This document shows, piece by piece, positions 25,776-34,113 of a stretch of 64,000 nucleotides of DNA. A model generated the notes under the pieces. It was not told where the DNA came from and made no database searches. It saw only the letters and a list, made by a program, of their open reading frames with translations. The position numbers and the translations under genes are program-made. Source of the stretch: Xenophilus sp. AP218F (lineage in GTDB: Bacteria; Pseudomonadota; Gammaproteobacteria; Burkholderiales; Chromobacteriaceae); contig NJIE01000018.1 of the NCBI GenBank assembly GCA_002213445.1, positions 23,739-87,738 of the forward strand. The letters run 5' to 3'. Positions within the stretch are counted from its first letter, which is position 1. Each line of letters begins with the position of its first letter.

Positions 25776-25940
25776 CGTAGGGTGCGATACCCGGCCCCCG
25801 CCAAATCCATGCGGCCCATTCAACAACCGGGCATCGCACCGACATGTTGCGTTGCGCGGTGCGACGCCCGGCGGGTGAGGTTTTGCGTGGGGAAGCTTGA
25901 TGCCGGGTGTCGCACCCTACGATTGCGCCGTACGGCCGTG
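25776..25940 (+). repeat. REP/BIME-like element, copy A
   Basis: The outer arms GTAGGGTGCGATACCCGG and CCGGGTGTCGCACCCTAC are inverted repeats. Inner arms CCGGGCATCGCACC and GGTGCGACGCCCGG each pair with one outer arm, giving two hairpins back to back. It ends with the shared tail GATTGCGCCGTACGGCCGT. It lies between the - strand nuclease and the + strand gene at 25975. Confidence 0.88.
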
Positions 25941-25974
25941 TCAGAAATGACAGGGCTATTTGATTTAAGGCTAA

Positions 25975-26766
25975 GTGAATCTGGCCGATGAAAAAGACAA
26001 GCGCACCATAAAAGTAAACAATATGCTCACCATCCCCGCCGTAGGCATCCCATCCGGCAAGCTGCCCTCCTTCACCATTCCTGCGGTAAACCTATCCCGC
26101 GACAACGCCTCGCAGCCTGCCTCCGCGACGCAGGCCTCGGCAGCCGCGAGCGCCACCGACACCTATGGTCTGAGCCAGGACATGCTTCAGATCATCAAAA
26201 GCCAAGATGTGCGCAACATCAGCATCCAGAATTTGATTCAGCTGACGCGGTTGATGAGGATAGACGGCAAGATCGACGATTACACGGCATCCATGGCGTA
26301 CGGACTGCAAATAGACAAGGGCTTGGGGCAAAAAATCGACGCGGCCGCATATTTCAACCAGGAGATGGATTCCGTCAAGCAGCTGCAAGCCTCCGGAAGA
26401 ATTCAGTTCCAGCCCTCCGCCTTAAGCGGCTATCAGGGCGCGCAACAGCTGATGCAAAAGCTGGCGGCATGGCACGACGCGCTGCAAAAAGACGACCGGG
26501 TGCAAGCGGCGCCCGAAGACGGGTTGCAGCAGGCGCTGGATAGCCGCTTGCTGACGGCCTGGGTGTCGGAGCGCCTTCAGGGCGCGGCGGCGGAGCACGG
26601 TGAAAAAGACTGGGCGGCCATCTCCCGCGCCATGCAAGCCAAGGGCATGGCCCTGAAACCGATGGATCCAGGCTCGACCGTGGCGCAGCGGCTTGACGCC
26701 GCGTGGCAGGATTATCAGCAGTGGGCCGGGCAAACCCGCCAGCCGGGCATCGACACAAGCGCCTGA
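25975..26766 (+). CDS. Unknown 263-residue helical protein
   Basis: I do not recognise a family. The N-terminal ~65 residues are low complexity (Ala/Ser/Thr-rich, ASQPASATQASAAASATD). The remainder looks helical, with a segment (QNLIQLTRLMRIDGKIDDYT) followed by amphipathic stretches and a Gln-rich end. No signal peptide or membrane segment. The start is uncertain: GTG 25975 has TAAGG just upstream, while ATG 26023 gives 247 residues but lacks a clear ribosome site. It sits between REP-like copies A and B. Helical proteins with disordered N-termini are common among secreted cargo, but nothing here proves that. Confidence 0.6.
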   Translation: MNLADEKDKRTIKVNNMLTIPAVGIPSGKLPSFTIPAVNLSRDNASQPASATQASAAASATDTYGLSQDMLQIIKSQDVRNISIQNLIQLTRLMRIDGKIDDYTASMAYGLQIDKGLGQKIDAAAYFNQEMDSVKQLQASGRIQFQPSALSGYQGAQQLMQKLAAWHDALQKDDRVQAAPEDGLQQALDSRLLTAWVSERLQGAAAEHGEKDWAAISRAMQAKGMALKPMDPGSTVAQRLDAAWQDYQQWAGQTRQPGIDTSA

Positions 26767-26789
26767 GTCCAGCGCCGGGCCGGGCCGGC

Positions 26790-26956
26790 GTAGGGTGCGA
26801 TACCCGGCTTCGATCGAAGCGATGCGGCCCCCTGCCGCCGGGCATCGCACCGATTTTCGTATTGCATGGGAGCGGCGCGACGCCCGGCGGGTGAGGTTTT
26901 GCGTGTGGGAGGTTGATGCCGGGTGTCGCACCCTACGATTGCGCCGTACGGCCGTG
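26790..26956 (+). repeat. REP/BIME-like element, copy B
   Basis: Same architecture as copy A: outer arms GTAGGGTGCGATACCCGG and CCGGGTGTCGCACCCTAC, inner arms CCGGGCATCGCACC and GCGACGCCCGG, and tail GATTGCGCCGTACGGCCGT. It lies 67 bp upstream of the reverse transcriptase start. Confidence 0.88.
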
Positions 26957-27023
26957 GCCAGCCTCCGGGTGACGCCACGCCTCTACCGCTGTTATGCTGC
27001 GGCCGGAAAAAGGAGAACGCGCG

Positions 27024-27941
27024 ATGCTGCGCCAGGCGCTGGCCGATCACGACAATCTGGAAGCCGCTTACCGCTGGCTATGCCGCCAGCGGCGCGACTA
27101 CGGCCACAACGACGACGTGTGGGGCCTGCGCCGCGCCTGGGCGCAGCTGAAGCCCCGCCTCGCCGCCGATTTGCTGGCTGGCCGCTACCGGCTGGGGCCG
27201 CTGATGCAACGGCGCGGGCGCGATGGCTCCAGCTGCCTGCTGTGGAGCGCGCAGGACGCTTTGGCGCTGCGCGCGCTGGCGCAAGTGTTGGGCGAGGCCT
27301 GGGCGGAGCAGCACTCGCCACACTGCTACCACGTGGCCGGGCGCGGCGGCTTGAAAGGCGCGGTGCGCGCCTTGCGCCGGCAGCTGCCGGGCCGCGCCTT
27401 CGTGTTCCGCACCGATGTGAAGGGCTACTACGCCAATATCGACCACGGCTGGCTCAAGCTGCAGCTGGCGGAACGGATTGACGACGACTACCTGCTGGCC
27501 TTGATCGGCGACTACATCGCCTGCACCGTGTGCGACGGCGGCGAATTCCGCACAGCCGCGCGCGGCATCACCCGCGGCTGCCCCTTGGCCCCGCTGTTGG
27601 GCGCGCTGCACCTGGACGAGCTGGACCGCGCCATGGCCGGCCTGCCGGTGGCCTATATCCGCTATATGGACGACTGGGTGGTGCTGGCCGACAGCCGCTG
27701 GCGGCTGCGCCGCGCCATCGCCCGCGTCAATGAAATCTTGGGCAAACTGGGCCTGCGCCAGCACCCGGACAAAACCTTCATCGGCCGCGTGGCGGCCGGC
27801 TTTGAATTCTTGGGCTACCACCACACGGACAAGGACATCACGGTGGCGGCCAAAACGCTGCAACGCAGCCGCGAGCAGATCACCCGGCTTTACGAGCAAG
27901 GCGCGGACCACACCCGCGTTGGGGAGTATTTGCGACTCTAG
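27024..27941 (+). CDS. Reverse transcriptase, group II-like, with early stop
   Basis: A 305-residue RNA-directed DNA polymerase. Motif A is FRTDVKGYYANID (Asp131), motif B-like ITRGCPLAPLLGAL, motif C YMDD at 214-217, and motif D/E KTFIGRVAAGFEFLGYHH. It resembles the fingers/palm of group II intron-type RTs but has no maturase X domain or endonuclease domain. It lacks the retron NAxxH and VTG signatures and the SQ motif of diversity-generating RTs. Start 27024 has AAAGGAG 9 bp upstream (an in-frame ATG lies at 26994). After the TAG at 27939 the same frame continues for 22 codons (LRWCESGIERLSECAAVMGL) to TGA 28008. This looks like a natural continuation, so the C-terminus may have been lost by a nonsense change. 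Flanked by REP-like copies B and C. Confidence 0.85.
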   Translation: MLRQALADHDNLEAAYRWLCRQRRDYGHNDDVWGLRRAWAQLKPRLAADLLAGRYRLGPLMQRRGRDGSSCLLWSAQDALALRALAQVLGEAWAEQHSPHCYHVAGRGGLKGAVRALRRQLPGRAFVFRTDVKGYYANIDHGWLKLQLAERIDDDYLLALIGDYIACTVCDGGEFRTAARGITRGCPLAPLLGALHLDELDRAMAGLPVAYIRYMDDWVVLADSRWRLRRAIARVNEILGKLGLRQHPDKTFIGRVAAGFEFLGYHHTDKDITVAAKTLQRSREQITRLYEQGADHTRVGEYLRL

Positions 27942-28017
27942 CTGCGCTGGTGCGAGAGCGGGATAGAGCGGTTGAGCGAATGCGCGGCGGTGATGGGCTT
28001 GCGGGCGTGATTGGAGG

Positions 28018-28205
28018 GTAGGGTGCGATACCCGGCGCCCGCAGAATCCATGCAACCTACCCAACGGCCGGGCTTCGCACCGATTTTTGTGTTGCGTTGG
28101 AACGATGTGATGGGAGTTGGAGCGGGGCGACGCCCGGCGGGTGAGGTGTTGGGGGAGAGAGGTTGATGCCGGGTGTCACTCCCTACGATTGCACCGTACG
28201 GCCGT
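28018..28205 (+). repeat. REP/BIME-like element, copy C
   Basis: Third copy, slightly longer because of ~20 extra bases in the centre. Left arm GTAGGGTGCGATACCCGG; right arm CCGGGTGTCACTCCCTAC carries substitutions. It begins 8 bp after the end of the extended RT frame, so the RT gene fills the space between copies B and C. Confidence 0.82.
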
Positions 28206-28407
28206 TGAACCAGCGCCAGCGCAAGGCGAAATCGCTATAGCCCGGCGGCAGATCCCGCACGCCATGGCGATGATCCGGTAACTCCTCCCTGCCGCGGATG
28301 ATTACCGGGAGCGAGCCCTGCCTGGCGCGCACAGCCTCGCGCAGGTCGTCGATGTGGCGTGTCCGCAGATTCTTGCCCCGCCTTTGCAGCAAGGTCACGG
28401 TGCCCAT
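28183..28407 (-). CDS. Possible small basic protein, 74 residues
   Basis: A short frame starting 4 bp after the stop of the - strand gene at 28412-29167, so it could be translated as its downstream partner. It is Arg-rich (LLQRRGKNLRTRHIDDLREA, RGREELPDHRHGVRDLPPGY). Its last residues come from REP-like copy C. No ribosome site is obvious and I recognise no family. It could be a remnant of a larger toxin-like C-terminus. Treat as tentative. Confidence 0.3.
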   Translation of the reverse strand: MGTVTLLQRRGKNLRTRHIDDLREAVRARQGSLPVIIRGREELPDHRHGVRDLPPGYSDFALRWRWFNGRTVQS

Positions 28408-28411
28408 ATGA

Positions 28412-29167
28412 TCACATGAGTTCTGTCACCTGACCTTTGACCCCCCCATTCGTGATTGCCGCGTACTTTCGCCCGTCATGCTCTAGCCTAACATCCAACG
28501 GGAGTTCGATACCGTTATAACTACCATAGTTTACCACTCTACGAGCCAATTCATTACTTGCGGACCACTTGCCCGATCTGAAATCTTTCTCTTTTTTGGC
28601 CCAACGAGTTTCTGTAAACGGGTACGTGTTACGTACATCCGCGTTGTGCACCGTCAGTAACAGCTGCGTATACTGTTTTGTACCCTGCCTTTTCTCCAGC
28701 TGCGCTAACCCTTCGGCCACCAAGCTCGAAACCGCACTCTCTGCTGGACTCGTGCTAGCTTTAAGTTCTAACGCTTGTGTATCACGCCGCGCTACCACCA
28801 TTTTATTGTCATCAACTACGGTCCAAACCATTTTCTCCACCCTTACATCTGGATCTTTATCCGTGTCCGCCCCCAAAATTGCGATCGCACTATCCACAAA
28901 ATTTTTCCCTACCCTGGTATGATCTCTCGCCTTTTGCACCTCATACAAATATGCCTGGGACTTGTTATAATAATTTTTTGTCCACGCTTCGAGACCCTCA
29001 GATGCCTGTTCTACCTCATGTGACATCCTGCCACCCTGGTCGTGCGATGACATCTCTTCCGCACTTTTCAACTCTCCAATATACTCTTCCATTTTAGTGC
29101 TTACCCACCTATAATATTTGTCCCCATTACTAAGATTGCCCCTCGCACTTTCAATATGATTTTGCAT
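28412..29167 (-). CDS. AT-rich orphan gene, possible polymorphic-toxin-like protein
   Basis: A 251-residue protein (start MQNHIESARGNL) whose codon use is much more AT-rich than the rest of the window, a sign of foreign origin. Residues 1-90 are helical (KMEEYIGELKSAEEMSSHDQ, EVEQASEGLEAWTKNYYNKS). The C-terminal part has a VVARRDTQALELKAS strand with ELK at 134-136, then EGLAQLEKRQGTKQYTQLLL. This order loosely recalls PD-(D/E)XK nucleases (E-x-K then Q-x-x-x-R), but the evidence is weak. AAGGGGA 7 bp before the ATG is a good ribosome site. The other AT-rich gene lies upstream on the same strand. Confidence 0.6.
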   Translation of the reverse strand: MQNHIESARGNLSNGDKYYRWVSTKMEEYIGELKSAEEMSSHDQGGRMSHEVEQASEGLEAWTKNYYNKSQAYLYEVQKARDHTRVGKNFVDSAIAILGADTDKDPDVRVEKMVWTVVDDNKMVVARRDTQALELKASTSPAESAVSSLVAEGLAQLEKRQGTKQYTQLLLTVHNADVRNTYPFTETRWAKKEKDFRSGKWSASNELARRVVNYGSYNGIELPLDVRLEHDGRKYAAITNGGVKGQVTELM

Positions 29168-29385
29168 AATCTTTCCCCTTTTATATTTTAGGATAACCTG
29201 GCTGCGTTTCGAAATTCAGACCGCTGAAATCCCCATATCGTCCAAATCTATTCAACACCGTCCACCTCGCGACATAGCACCGATTACCATCTCACGTTGA
29301 GATGGGGCGACGACCTACGGATACTATCGCGAGAGAGTCCTAAGCATGGTGTCCCTTTCTTCGGTAATACCGGACGACCGTGATG

Positions 29386-29886
29386 TCATTTTTTCTTAGC
29401 CTTCTGTTTAGATTTCGAACTCGTTACGAACACTTCTACTATGGTACTTTTTGAATTCACCCACTTGAGTAAGTCAAACCCCACCAACGCTACGTTATCA
29501 GGCTCGTCCATCCGCGTAACTAACGTCGGCTTCTTTTTATCCTTCACCGAGTCCTCATTCTCCACTACATGCTGCGTAATCACGTCACTGGTTATCATGG
29601 ACCGTAAAGTCGGCATCTCGAACCAACAACCCCGCTCATAGTCCGGATCTGTCGTTGACTTGCCAGCTAAGTTGACACTATTCCTATGCCCCGATGATAT
29701 CCACTTTACTTGGTATTTCTCCGCTCCCTTTTCATCATGAAAATTAAGCGGCAGCCACCTTTTCGCCACCGATTCCTTCCCAAACTCCTGCTTACTTCCG
29801 AAACGCGACCACTTTGTTTGATCCAACAAATCCTTATGTATTTTTTGCTCATTTAGATCTTCCTTGGCTTGATTTTTTGCTTGCAC
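29386..29886 (-). CDS. AT-rich orphan gene, 166 residues, very basic end
   Basis: Starts at GTG 29886 after an AAAGGATATAGGA region. The protein is charged (KNQAKEDLNEQKIHKDLLDQ at the start, SSKSKQKAKKK at the end), with a central segment WLPLNFHDEKGAEKYQVKWI and LVGFDLLKWVNSKSTIVEVF. No family recognised; no signal peptide. Base composition matches the neighbouring orphan gene and differs from everything else here. The two may be an acquired pair (effector plus partner), inferred only from adjacency and composition. The 218 bp between the two genes shows no gene. Confidence 0.55.
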   Translation of the reverse strand: MQAKNQAKEDLNEQKIHKDLLDQTKWSRFGSKQEFGKESVAKRWLPLNFHDEKGAEKYQVKWISSGHRNSVNLAGKSTTDPDYERGCWFEMPTLRSMITSDVITQHVVENEDSVKDKKKPTLVTRMDEPDNVALVGFDLLKWVNSKSTIVEVFVTSSKSKQKAKKK

Positions 29887-29984
29887 GGTTCCTATATCCT
29901 TTCTCTATGCCATCACGGTTCATCAAGAAATAGCGGGACAGTCCACCATTTCCTACCTTCCCAACTCTTCCTCACCACCTCGAG

Positions 29985-30573
29985 ACTGCACCACCCTCCC
30001 ACTCCTCACATTCCCCCCCTAACCGCAGACTCCCTCCCCACTCCTATAACCCCAAACACCGCCCCATCCATCCCCTCCCTCGCCACTCCGGCGCGACGTA
30101 GGTGAAAACATTCACCGCGCCGCCTTCAGCACCAGCACGCAGCACGATGAATCCGACAAGCCCCAGCGCCGGGTGCAGCAGCGCCAACGGCAGGGCGGCT
30201 GGACCGGTGGCCTCTTCGCTTATCCACTCCGCCGCCGCGTCCACGTCTGACCAGTCCGGCAGGCGGGTCAGCGTCATATCGTGGCCGTCGCGGCAGGCCC
30301 AGGCCAGTTCTCGGCGTGGTGGGGCATCAGCGGCGACAGCGCCAGGCCGGTGTCTTCGCACCGGGCCCGCGCCGGGTCCCAGCCCTGGCGGGCGACAAAG
30401 CGGCTTTGCCAATCGTTAAAGCGCGCGCGCAGGCTGCGGGTTTTGGGGTGGTCCGGCTCCACGGCCTCCAACGCGGCGAGGATGTCTTCCGCGCGCGGCG
30501 CGTCGCCGGTGAGCATTTCCAGCAGCGCCAGGTTGTGCAGCGCCGGGGCCGGGTTGGCGGCCTGCGGCAGGGC
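29985..30573 (-). pseudogene. Frameshifted partial duplicate of the GNAT-ended gene at 30617-32545
   Basis: The sequence repeats the 3' end of the downstream gene at an offset of about 660 bp (e.g. TTTTGGGGTGGTCCGG at 30441 and 31102). The encoded pieces match (ALHNLALLEMLTGDAPRAED; VAPEWRGRGWMGR), but a one-base loss near 30311-30316 (TCTCGGCG versus TCGCGGGCG) shifts the frame and there is no start. Divergence of several percent shows it is older than the sheath repeat. The block ends exactly where REP-like copy D begins. Confidence 0.82.
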
Positions 30574-30574
30574 C

Positions 30575-30637
30575 GTAGGGTGCGATACCCGGCCACCGAG
30601 ATTCCTGTGATCCGCTTTACGGCCGGGCATCGTACCG
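30575..30637 (+). repeat. REP-like half element, copy D (single hairpin)
   Basis: Only the first hairpin of the element is present: GTAGGGTGCGATACCCGG and GGCCGGGCATCGTACC, with 30 bp between. It overlaps the end of the - strand gene at 30617-32545, supplying its last codons (RERYDARP), and borders the duplicated pseudogene. Confidence 0.78.
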
Positions 30638-32545
30638 CTCGCGTCTCAACACCCGCCCACTCCGCACATTCCCGCTCCAGACCTCCGATTCGAGCTCGCC
30701 GGCTAACAAAGACAAACCCCGCCCCATCCACCCCCGCCCGCGCCATTCTGGCGCGACGAAGGTGCAGACATTGACCGCGCCACCGTCTGCCCCAGCACGC
30801 AACACGATGAACCCCACCAGCCCCAGCGCCGGGTGCAGCAGCGCCAGCGGCAGGGCGGCCGGGTCAGCGGCCTCTTCGCTTATCCACGCCGCGGCGGCGT
30901 CCACATCGGCCAAGTCCGGTAGCCGTGTCAGCGCCATGTCGTGGACATCGCGGCAGGCCCAGGCCAGTTCGCGGGCGTGGTGCGGCATCAGCGGCGACAG
31001 CGCCAGGCCGGTGCCGTCGCACCGGGCGCGCGCCGGGTCCCAGCCCAGGCGGGCGGCAAAGCAGCTTTGCCAGTCGTTAATGCGCGCGCGCAGGCGGCGG
31101 GTTTTGGGGTGGTCCGGCTCCACGGCCTCCAGCGCGGCGAGGATGTCTTCCGCGCGCGGCGCGTCGCCGGTGAGCATTTCCAGCAGCGCCAGGTTGTGCA
31201 GCGCCGGGGCCGGGTTGGCGGCCTGCGGCAGCGCGTCCAGCAACGCCGCCCGCGCCACGCCGTAATGCGCGAAGCGCATGGCGAGGCAGCCTAAAGAAAA
31301 TGCGTGCGCCTCGCCGGGGCGGGCGCGCTGCCAGGCCTGCTCCAGCGCCGCCAGCCAGGCGGCGCGCTGGGCCGGGTCTATCTCCTGTTTTTCCAGCTCT
31401 TCCATATGCCGCGCCAGATAGCGCGGGTTGCAGCCGGCGCGCTGGACTGCCGCCAGGCTGGCCGCCTCGTCGCCGAACAGCGCGTCCGCCTGCCAGCCTT
31501 GCGCCGCCAGGCGGGTGAGCGGCCACGGCGCGTGGCCATCTTGCAGCACGCCGTGCAGCAGCGCGGCTTGCTCGCCCGCCCGCCACAGCGCGCGCAAGGC
31601 GGGGTGGCGGCGGACGATGGCTTCGGCATTGAGCGGCAGCGCCGCGTCCAGTTCTGCCGGCAGCGTTTGCGGCGGCGCGGCGGCGTAAGCCAGGTCCGCC
31701 AGATGCACCAGCACGCCGTCCGGGTGGGCGGCGCTTAGGGTATCCAGGTGGGCAAATAGCGTGACCGGCAGCGCGGCCACGCCGCAGTCGGCGCGGCCTT
31801 GCTGGCGCGCCGCCAAGGCTTGATCGGCCGCGTCGTCGAACAGCGGCGGCAGCTCCGGTTGCGGCAGCGGGCCGCCGACGGCGATCTTGACTGGTTCGGC
31901 GGGATAGTCCGCGCGCGGCGTCAAGCGCCAGCGCGGGCCGTCTTCCGTCATCGCCACCCGCGCCTGCCAGGCTTCGCCATAGTGGTTCCAGGCGATTTTG
32001 GCCGGGCGGCGGCTGTAGTGGCCGTGGGCGATCAGCGCGGCGTGGCGGCCGGCTTGCGGGGCCACGTCGCCGTCCGCGATCTGCCAGTGGCCTTGTTGTA
32101 TCAATTCGGCGATGTCGTCCTGCTCGGCCACGTGCGGCAAGGCGTGGTAGAGGCGGAACACGGCGGGCGGCATGCCCAGCTCGCCGGCTTCGTCCAGCAG
32201 GTTGCGCCACAGCTGCCAGGCGTAAGCGCCGTCGTGGCTGCCGGGCAGGTGCACGGTGACGGGCGCGTCCGCATCCGCCGCGCCGTCCAGCAGGAAGGCC
32301 AGCAGCTGGCGCGCGGCACAGAGCGCGCCGCCGCCCTCGTGCGCCAGCGCCGGGGCCAGCCGCGCCGGGCTGTCCGTCCACAGGCCGCTGTCCTCGCTGG
32401 GCAAATCCGGCGCGCCCTCCGGCGCGGTGGAGACCGGCGGCGGACGGCGAGCGATGGGCTGCGGGTTGTAAACGGGCTGGGCCGGCGCGGGGCGCGGCAA
32501 GAGGCGCAGCGGGTGCACGGAGGCGGTGTGGGCGGCTTGGCTCAT
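30617..32545 (-). CDS. Unknown 642-residue protein with GNAT-like C-terminal end
   Basis: Residues 1-70 are Pro-rich and probably disordered. The middle is Ala/Leu-rich and helical, with a TPR-like stretch around 430-490 (GCLAMRFAHYGVARAALLDA, LHNLALLEMLTGDAPRAED, ILAALEAVEPDHPKTRRL). The C-terminal ~100 residues contain LGLVGFIVLRAGADGGAV then VAPEWRGRGWMGRGL, which resembles the acetyl-CoA loop (R-G-x-G) of GNAT acetyltransferases. The real C-terminus may have been replaced by REP-like sequence. ATG 32545 lies opposite a divergent nuclease gene across ~140 bp. A cargo-modifying or host-acting enzyme is conceivable; I cannot assign a function. Confidence 0.65.
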   Translation of the reverse strand: MSQAAHTASVHPLRLLPRPAPAQPVYNPQPIARRPPPVSTAPEGAPDLPSEDSGLWTDSPARLAPALAHEGGGALCAARQLLAFLLDGAADADAPVTVHLPGSHDGAYAWQLWRNLLDEAGELGMPPAVFRLYHALPHVAEQDDIAELIQQGHWQIADGDVAPQAGRHAALIAHGHYSRRPAKIAWNHYGEAWQARVAMTEDGPRWRLTPRADYPAEPVKIAVGGPLPQPELPPLFDDAADQALAARQQGRADCGVAALPVTLFAHLDTLSAAHPDGVLVHLADLAYAAAPPQTLPAELDAALPLNAEAIVRRHPALRALWRAGEQAALLHGVLQDGHAPWPLTRLAAQGWQADALFGDEAASLAAVQRAGCNPRYLARHMEELEKQEIDPAQRAAWLAALEQAWQRARPGEAHAFSLGCLAMRFAHYGVARAALLDALPQAANPAPALHNLALLEMLTGDAPRAEDILAALEAVEPDHPKTRRLRARINDWQSCFAARLGWDPARARCDGTGLALSPLMPHHARELAWACRDVHDMALTRLPDLADVDAAAAWISEEAADPAALPLALLHPALGLVGFIVLRAGADGGAVNVCTFVAPEWRGRGWMGRGLSLLAGELESEVWSGNVRSGRVLRRERYDARP

Positions 32546-32682
32546 GATGGGCTGGCGGAATAAGGCCCGGGCGGGCGGGTGGGGCGCAGGCTGCTGCCTG
32601 GCGCGGGGACTGTCCGGCCACTATACGCCAAAGCGGCGGCTTGCCCAGCCGGGCGCGACACAGGCGGTGGAGCGGGGGCGGC

Positions 32683-33816
32683 ATGCGGGGCGAAGTTGAG
32701 CGCATCATGGCAGCACGCTCTTCCCCGCCGCCATCGCGCGCCCCTTCTCTTCTGGTACGCCTCATGCACGCCCTCCCCGCCACACGCATCCAGCATCGCT
32801 ACAGCTACGTCAACGTCCTCATGCCGGACCCGCCCAACCTGGCCGGCGTGGTCAAACCATACAAGGTGGGCCAGCGCATGGACGCCCGCCTCAACCCGGA
32901 CGACGTGGTGGTGGGCAGCGCCACCGGCCCCAACTGGACCTGGATGCAGGCTTTGCGCCAGCGTTACGCCGCCGCCAACGTGGTGCGCGGCCATTTGCTC
33001 AATCACGATCTGGGCGGCCGGTCGGTGGAGGAGAATCTGTACCCGATTTCCACTTCCGCCAACGGCGAGCACAGCCGCAACGTGGAAGTTCACGTCAAGG
33101 AAGCGCTGGCCGATACCAAGCGGCTGGCTTGGGACCAGCCGGTGGAGTACTCGGTGCAGGTGCAGGAAAACGCCGCGCACGACCCGGCAGCGGCCCGCTT
33201 TGTGTGCGACTGGGAATACGGCCCCAGCGGCGGCCGCGTGGCTCAGACCTATACCGTGACATCCAATTTGCAGCTGGGGTCGGCCTATTCCGGCCGCGCC
33301 ACCGGCCCCAAGCTGGCCAGCTGGGACCACGACAAGGGCGGCAGCCTGGCGCAGGAACGCATCGCCTTCGCGGGGCTGAGCCCCAGGGTCAGCGCCGAGT
33401 GGCACGATGCCACCAACCCGGCCCCCGCCCTGGAACCCAGCGTGGAAGCGCCGGGCGGCCACGGCGGGCTGCCGGATTGGTGGAAAAACAATCAATGGAC
33501 GCTGGAGAGCTGGGCCAAAGCGCCGCTGCTTGAGGCGCTGGCGTGGATGGACACGCAAAGCGCCCAGGGCAAGGACACGGCGTTTTCCTTCGGCACGCTG
33601 CCCCGGGCGGAAGCGGAAGACATCGTGGATGCCTGCGCCACGCCCAAAACCGGCCAGCCGCTGGCCGCGTCGGTTTGGAACCGATACTGGAAATGGCTGC
33701 AAGCCGACGGCGCGCGGCGCGGCTGGTTCTTGTCCAACTACGCGCTCGTCAAGCCGGACCCGGCGCGGCTGGTGCCCGACTTCGTCCAGTGGGCCAAGGA
33801 TGAGCTGCTGACCTGA
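32683..33816 (+). CDS. Putative endonuclease-like protein 2, related to 25121-25690
   Basis: 377 residues with this start. Residues 103-127 read RGHLLNHDLGG then SVEENLYPISTSAN, the same catalytic pattern as the smaller protein at 25121-25690 (His104 candidate base, Asn of SAN as metal ligand). RNVEVHVKEALADTK and a strand PVEYSVQVQEN follow. The ~190-residue C-terminal extension (GGLPDWWKNNQWTLESWAKA ... DFVQWAKDELLT) is absent from the smaller relative. Start is uncertain: ATG 32683 has GGAG 10 bp upstream; ATG 32707 and 32764 are alternatives. No signal peptide. Candidate anti-target nuclease delivered by the eCIS, by inference. Confidence 0.65.
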   Translation: MRGEVERIMAARSSPPPSRAPSLLVRLMHALPATRIQHRYSYVNVLMPDPPNLAGVVKPYKVGQRMDARLNPDDVVVGSATGPNWTWMQALRQRYAAANVVRGHLLNHDLGGRSVEENLYPISTSANGEHSRNVEVHVKEALADTKRLAWDQPVEYSVQVQENAAHDPAAARFVCDWEYGPSGGRVAQTYTVTSNLQLGSAYSGRATGPKLASWDHDKGGSLAQERIAFAGLSPRVSAEWHDATNPAPALEPSVEAPGGHGGLPDWWKNNQWTLESWAKAPLLEALAWMDTQSAQGKDTAFSFGTLPRAEAEDIVDACATPKTGQPLAASVWNRYWKWLQADGARRGWFLSNYALVKPDPARLVPDFVQWAKDELLT

Positions 33817-33868
33817 GCCGCGCGTCTCGCCGGCGCGACAGCAAGCGCGGCGGCATGGCACAGCCTGT

Positions 33869-33885
33869 GTAGCAAATTGCGACAC
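33869..33885. promoter_or_regulatory. parS-like palindrome 1
   Basis: TGTAGCAA-A-TTGCGACA, matching the palindrome family found around parAB and the iterons. It lies in the 297-bp gap (33817-34113) between the nuclease and the HTH gene. The rest of that gap is AT-rich towards its right end, with repeated GATATCG, and may hold the promoter for the HTH gene. Confidence 0.6.
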
Positions 33886-34113
33886 TCACCGCGCCGCGGC
33901 GGGCCGGACTCAAGCGCCAGCCACAGGGCGACGCTGGCCAAAGCCTTGTCAAACCAGCGTTTCCGGCGAACCCAGGCGCGCTTTCATCCACCAGGTTTTG
34001 CTTTTTGCAGCTGTAAATGATAATTGAGTTTTAATTTAAGCAATGCAATGATATCGGCAATTTGATATCGCTTGCTTCCACCACCCGCCTACCTCATGTC
34101 ACGGATCACTGCC

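Noticed and set aside
25691..25819. N-terminal extension of the first nuclease gene
   Set aside because: The extended frame runs into REP-like copy A, while a strong AGGAGG site sits before ATG at 25690.
26790..27941. Retron or diversity-generating retroelement
   Set aside because: RT lacks retron NAxxH/VTG and DGR SQ signatures. No template/variable repeat pair with adenine-specific differences is seen; flanking repeats are REP-like inverted repeats.
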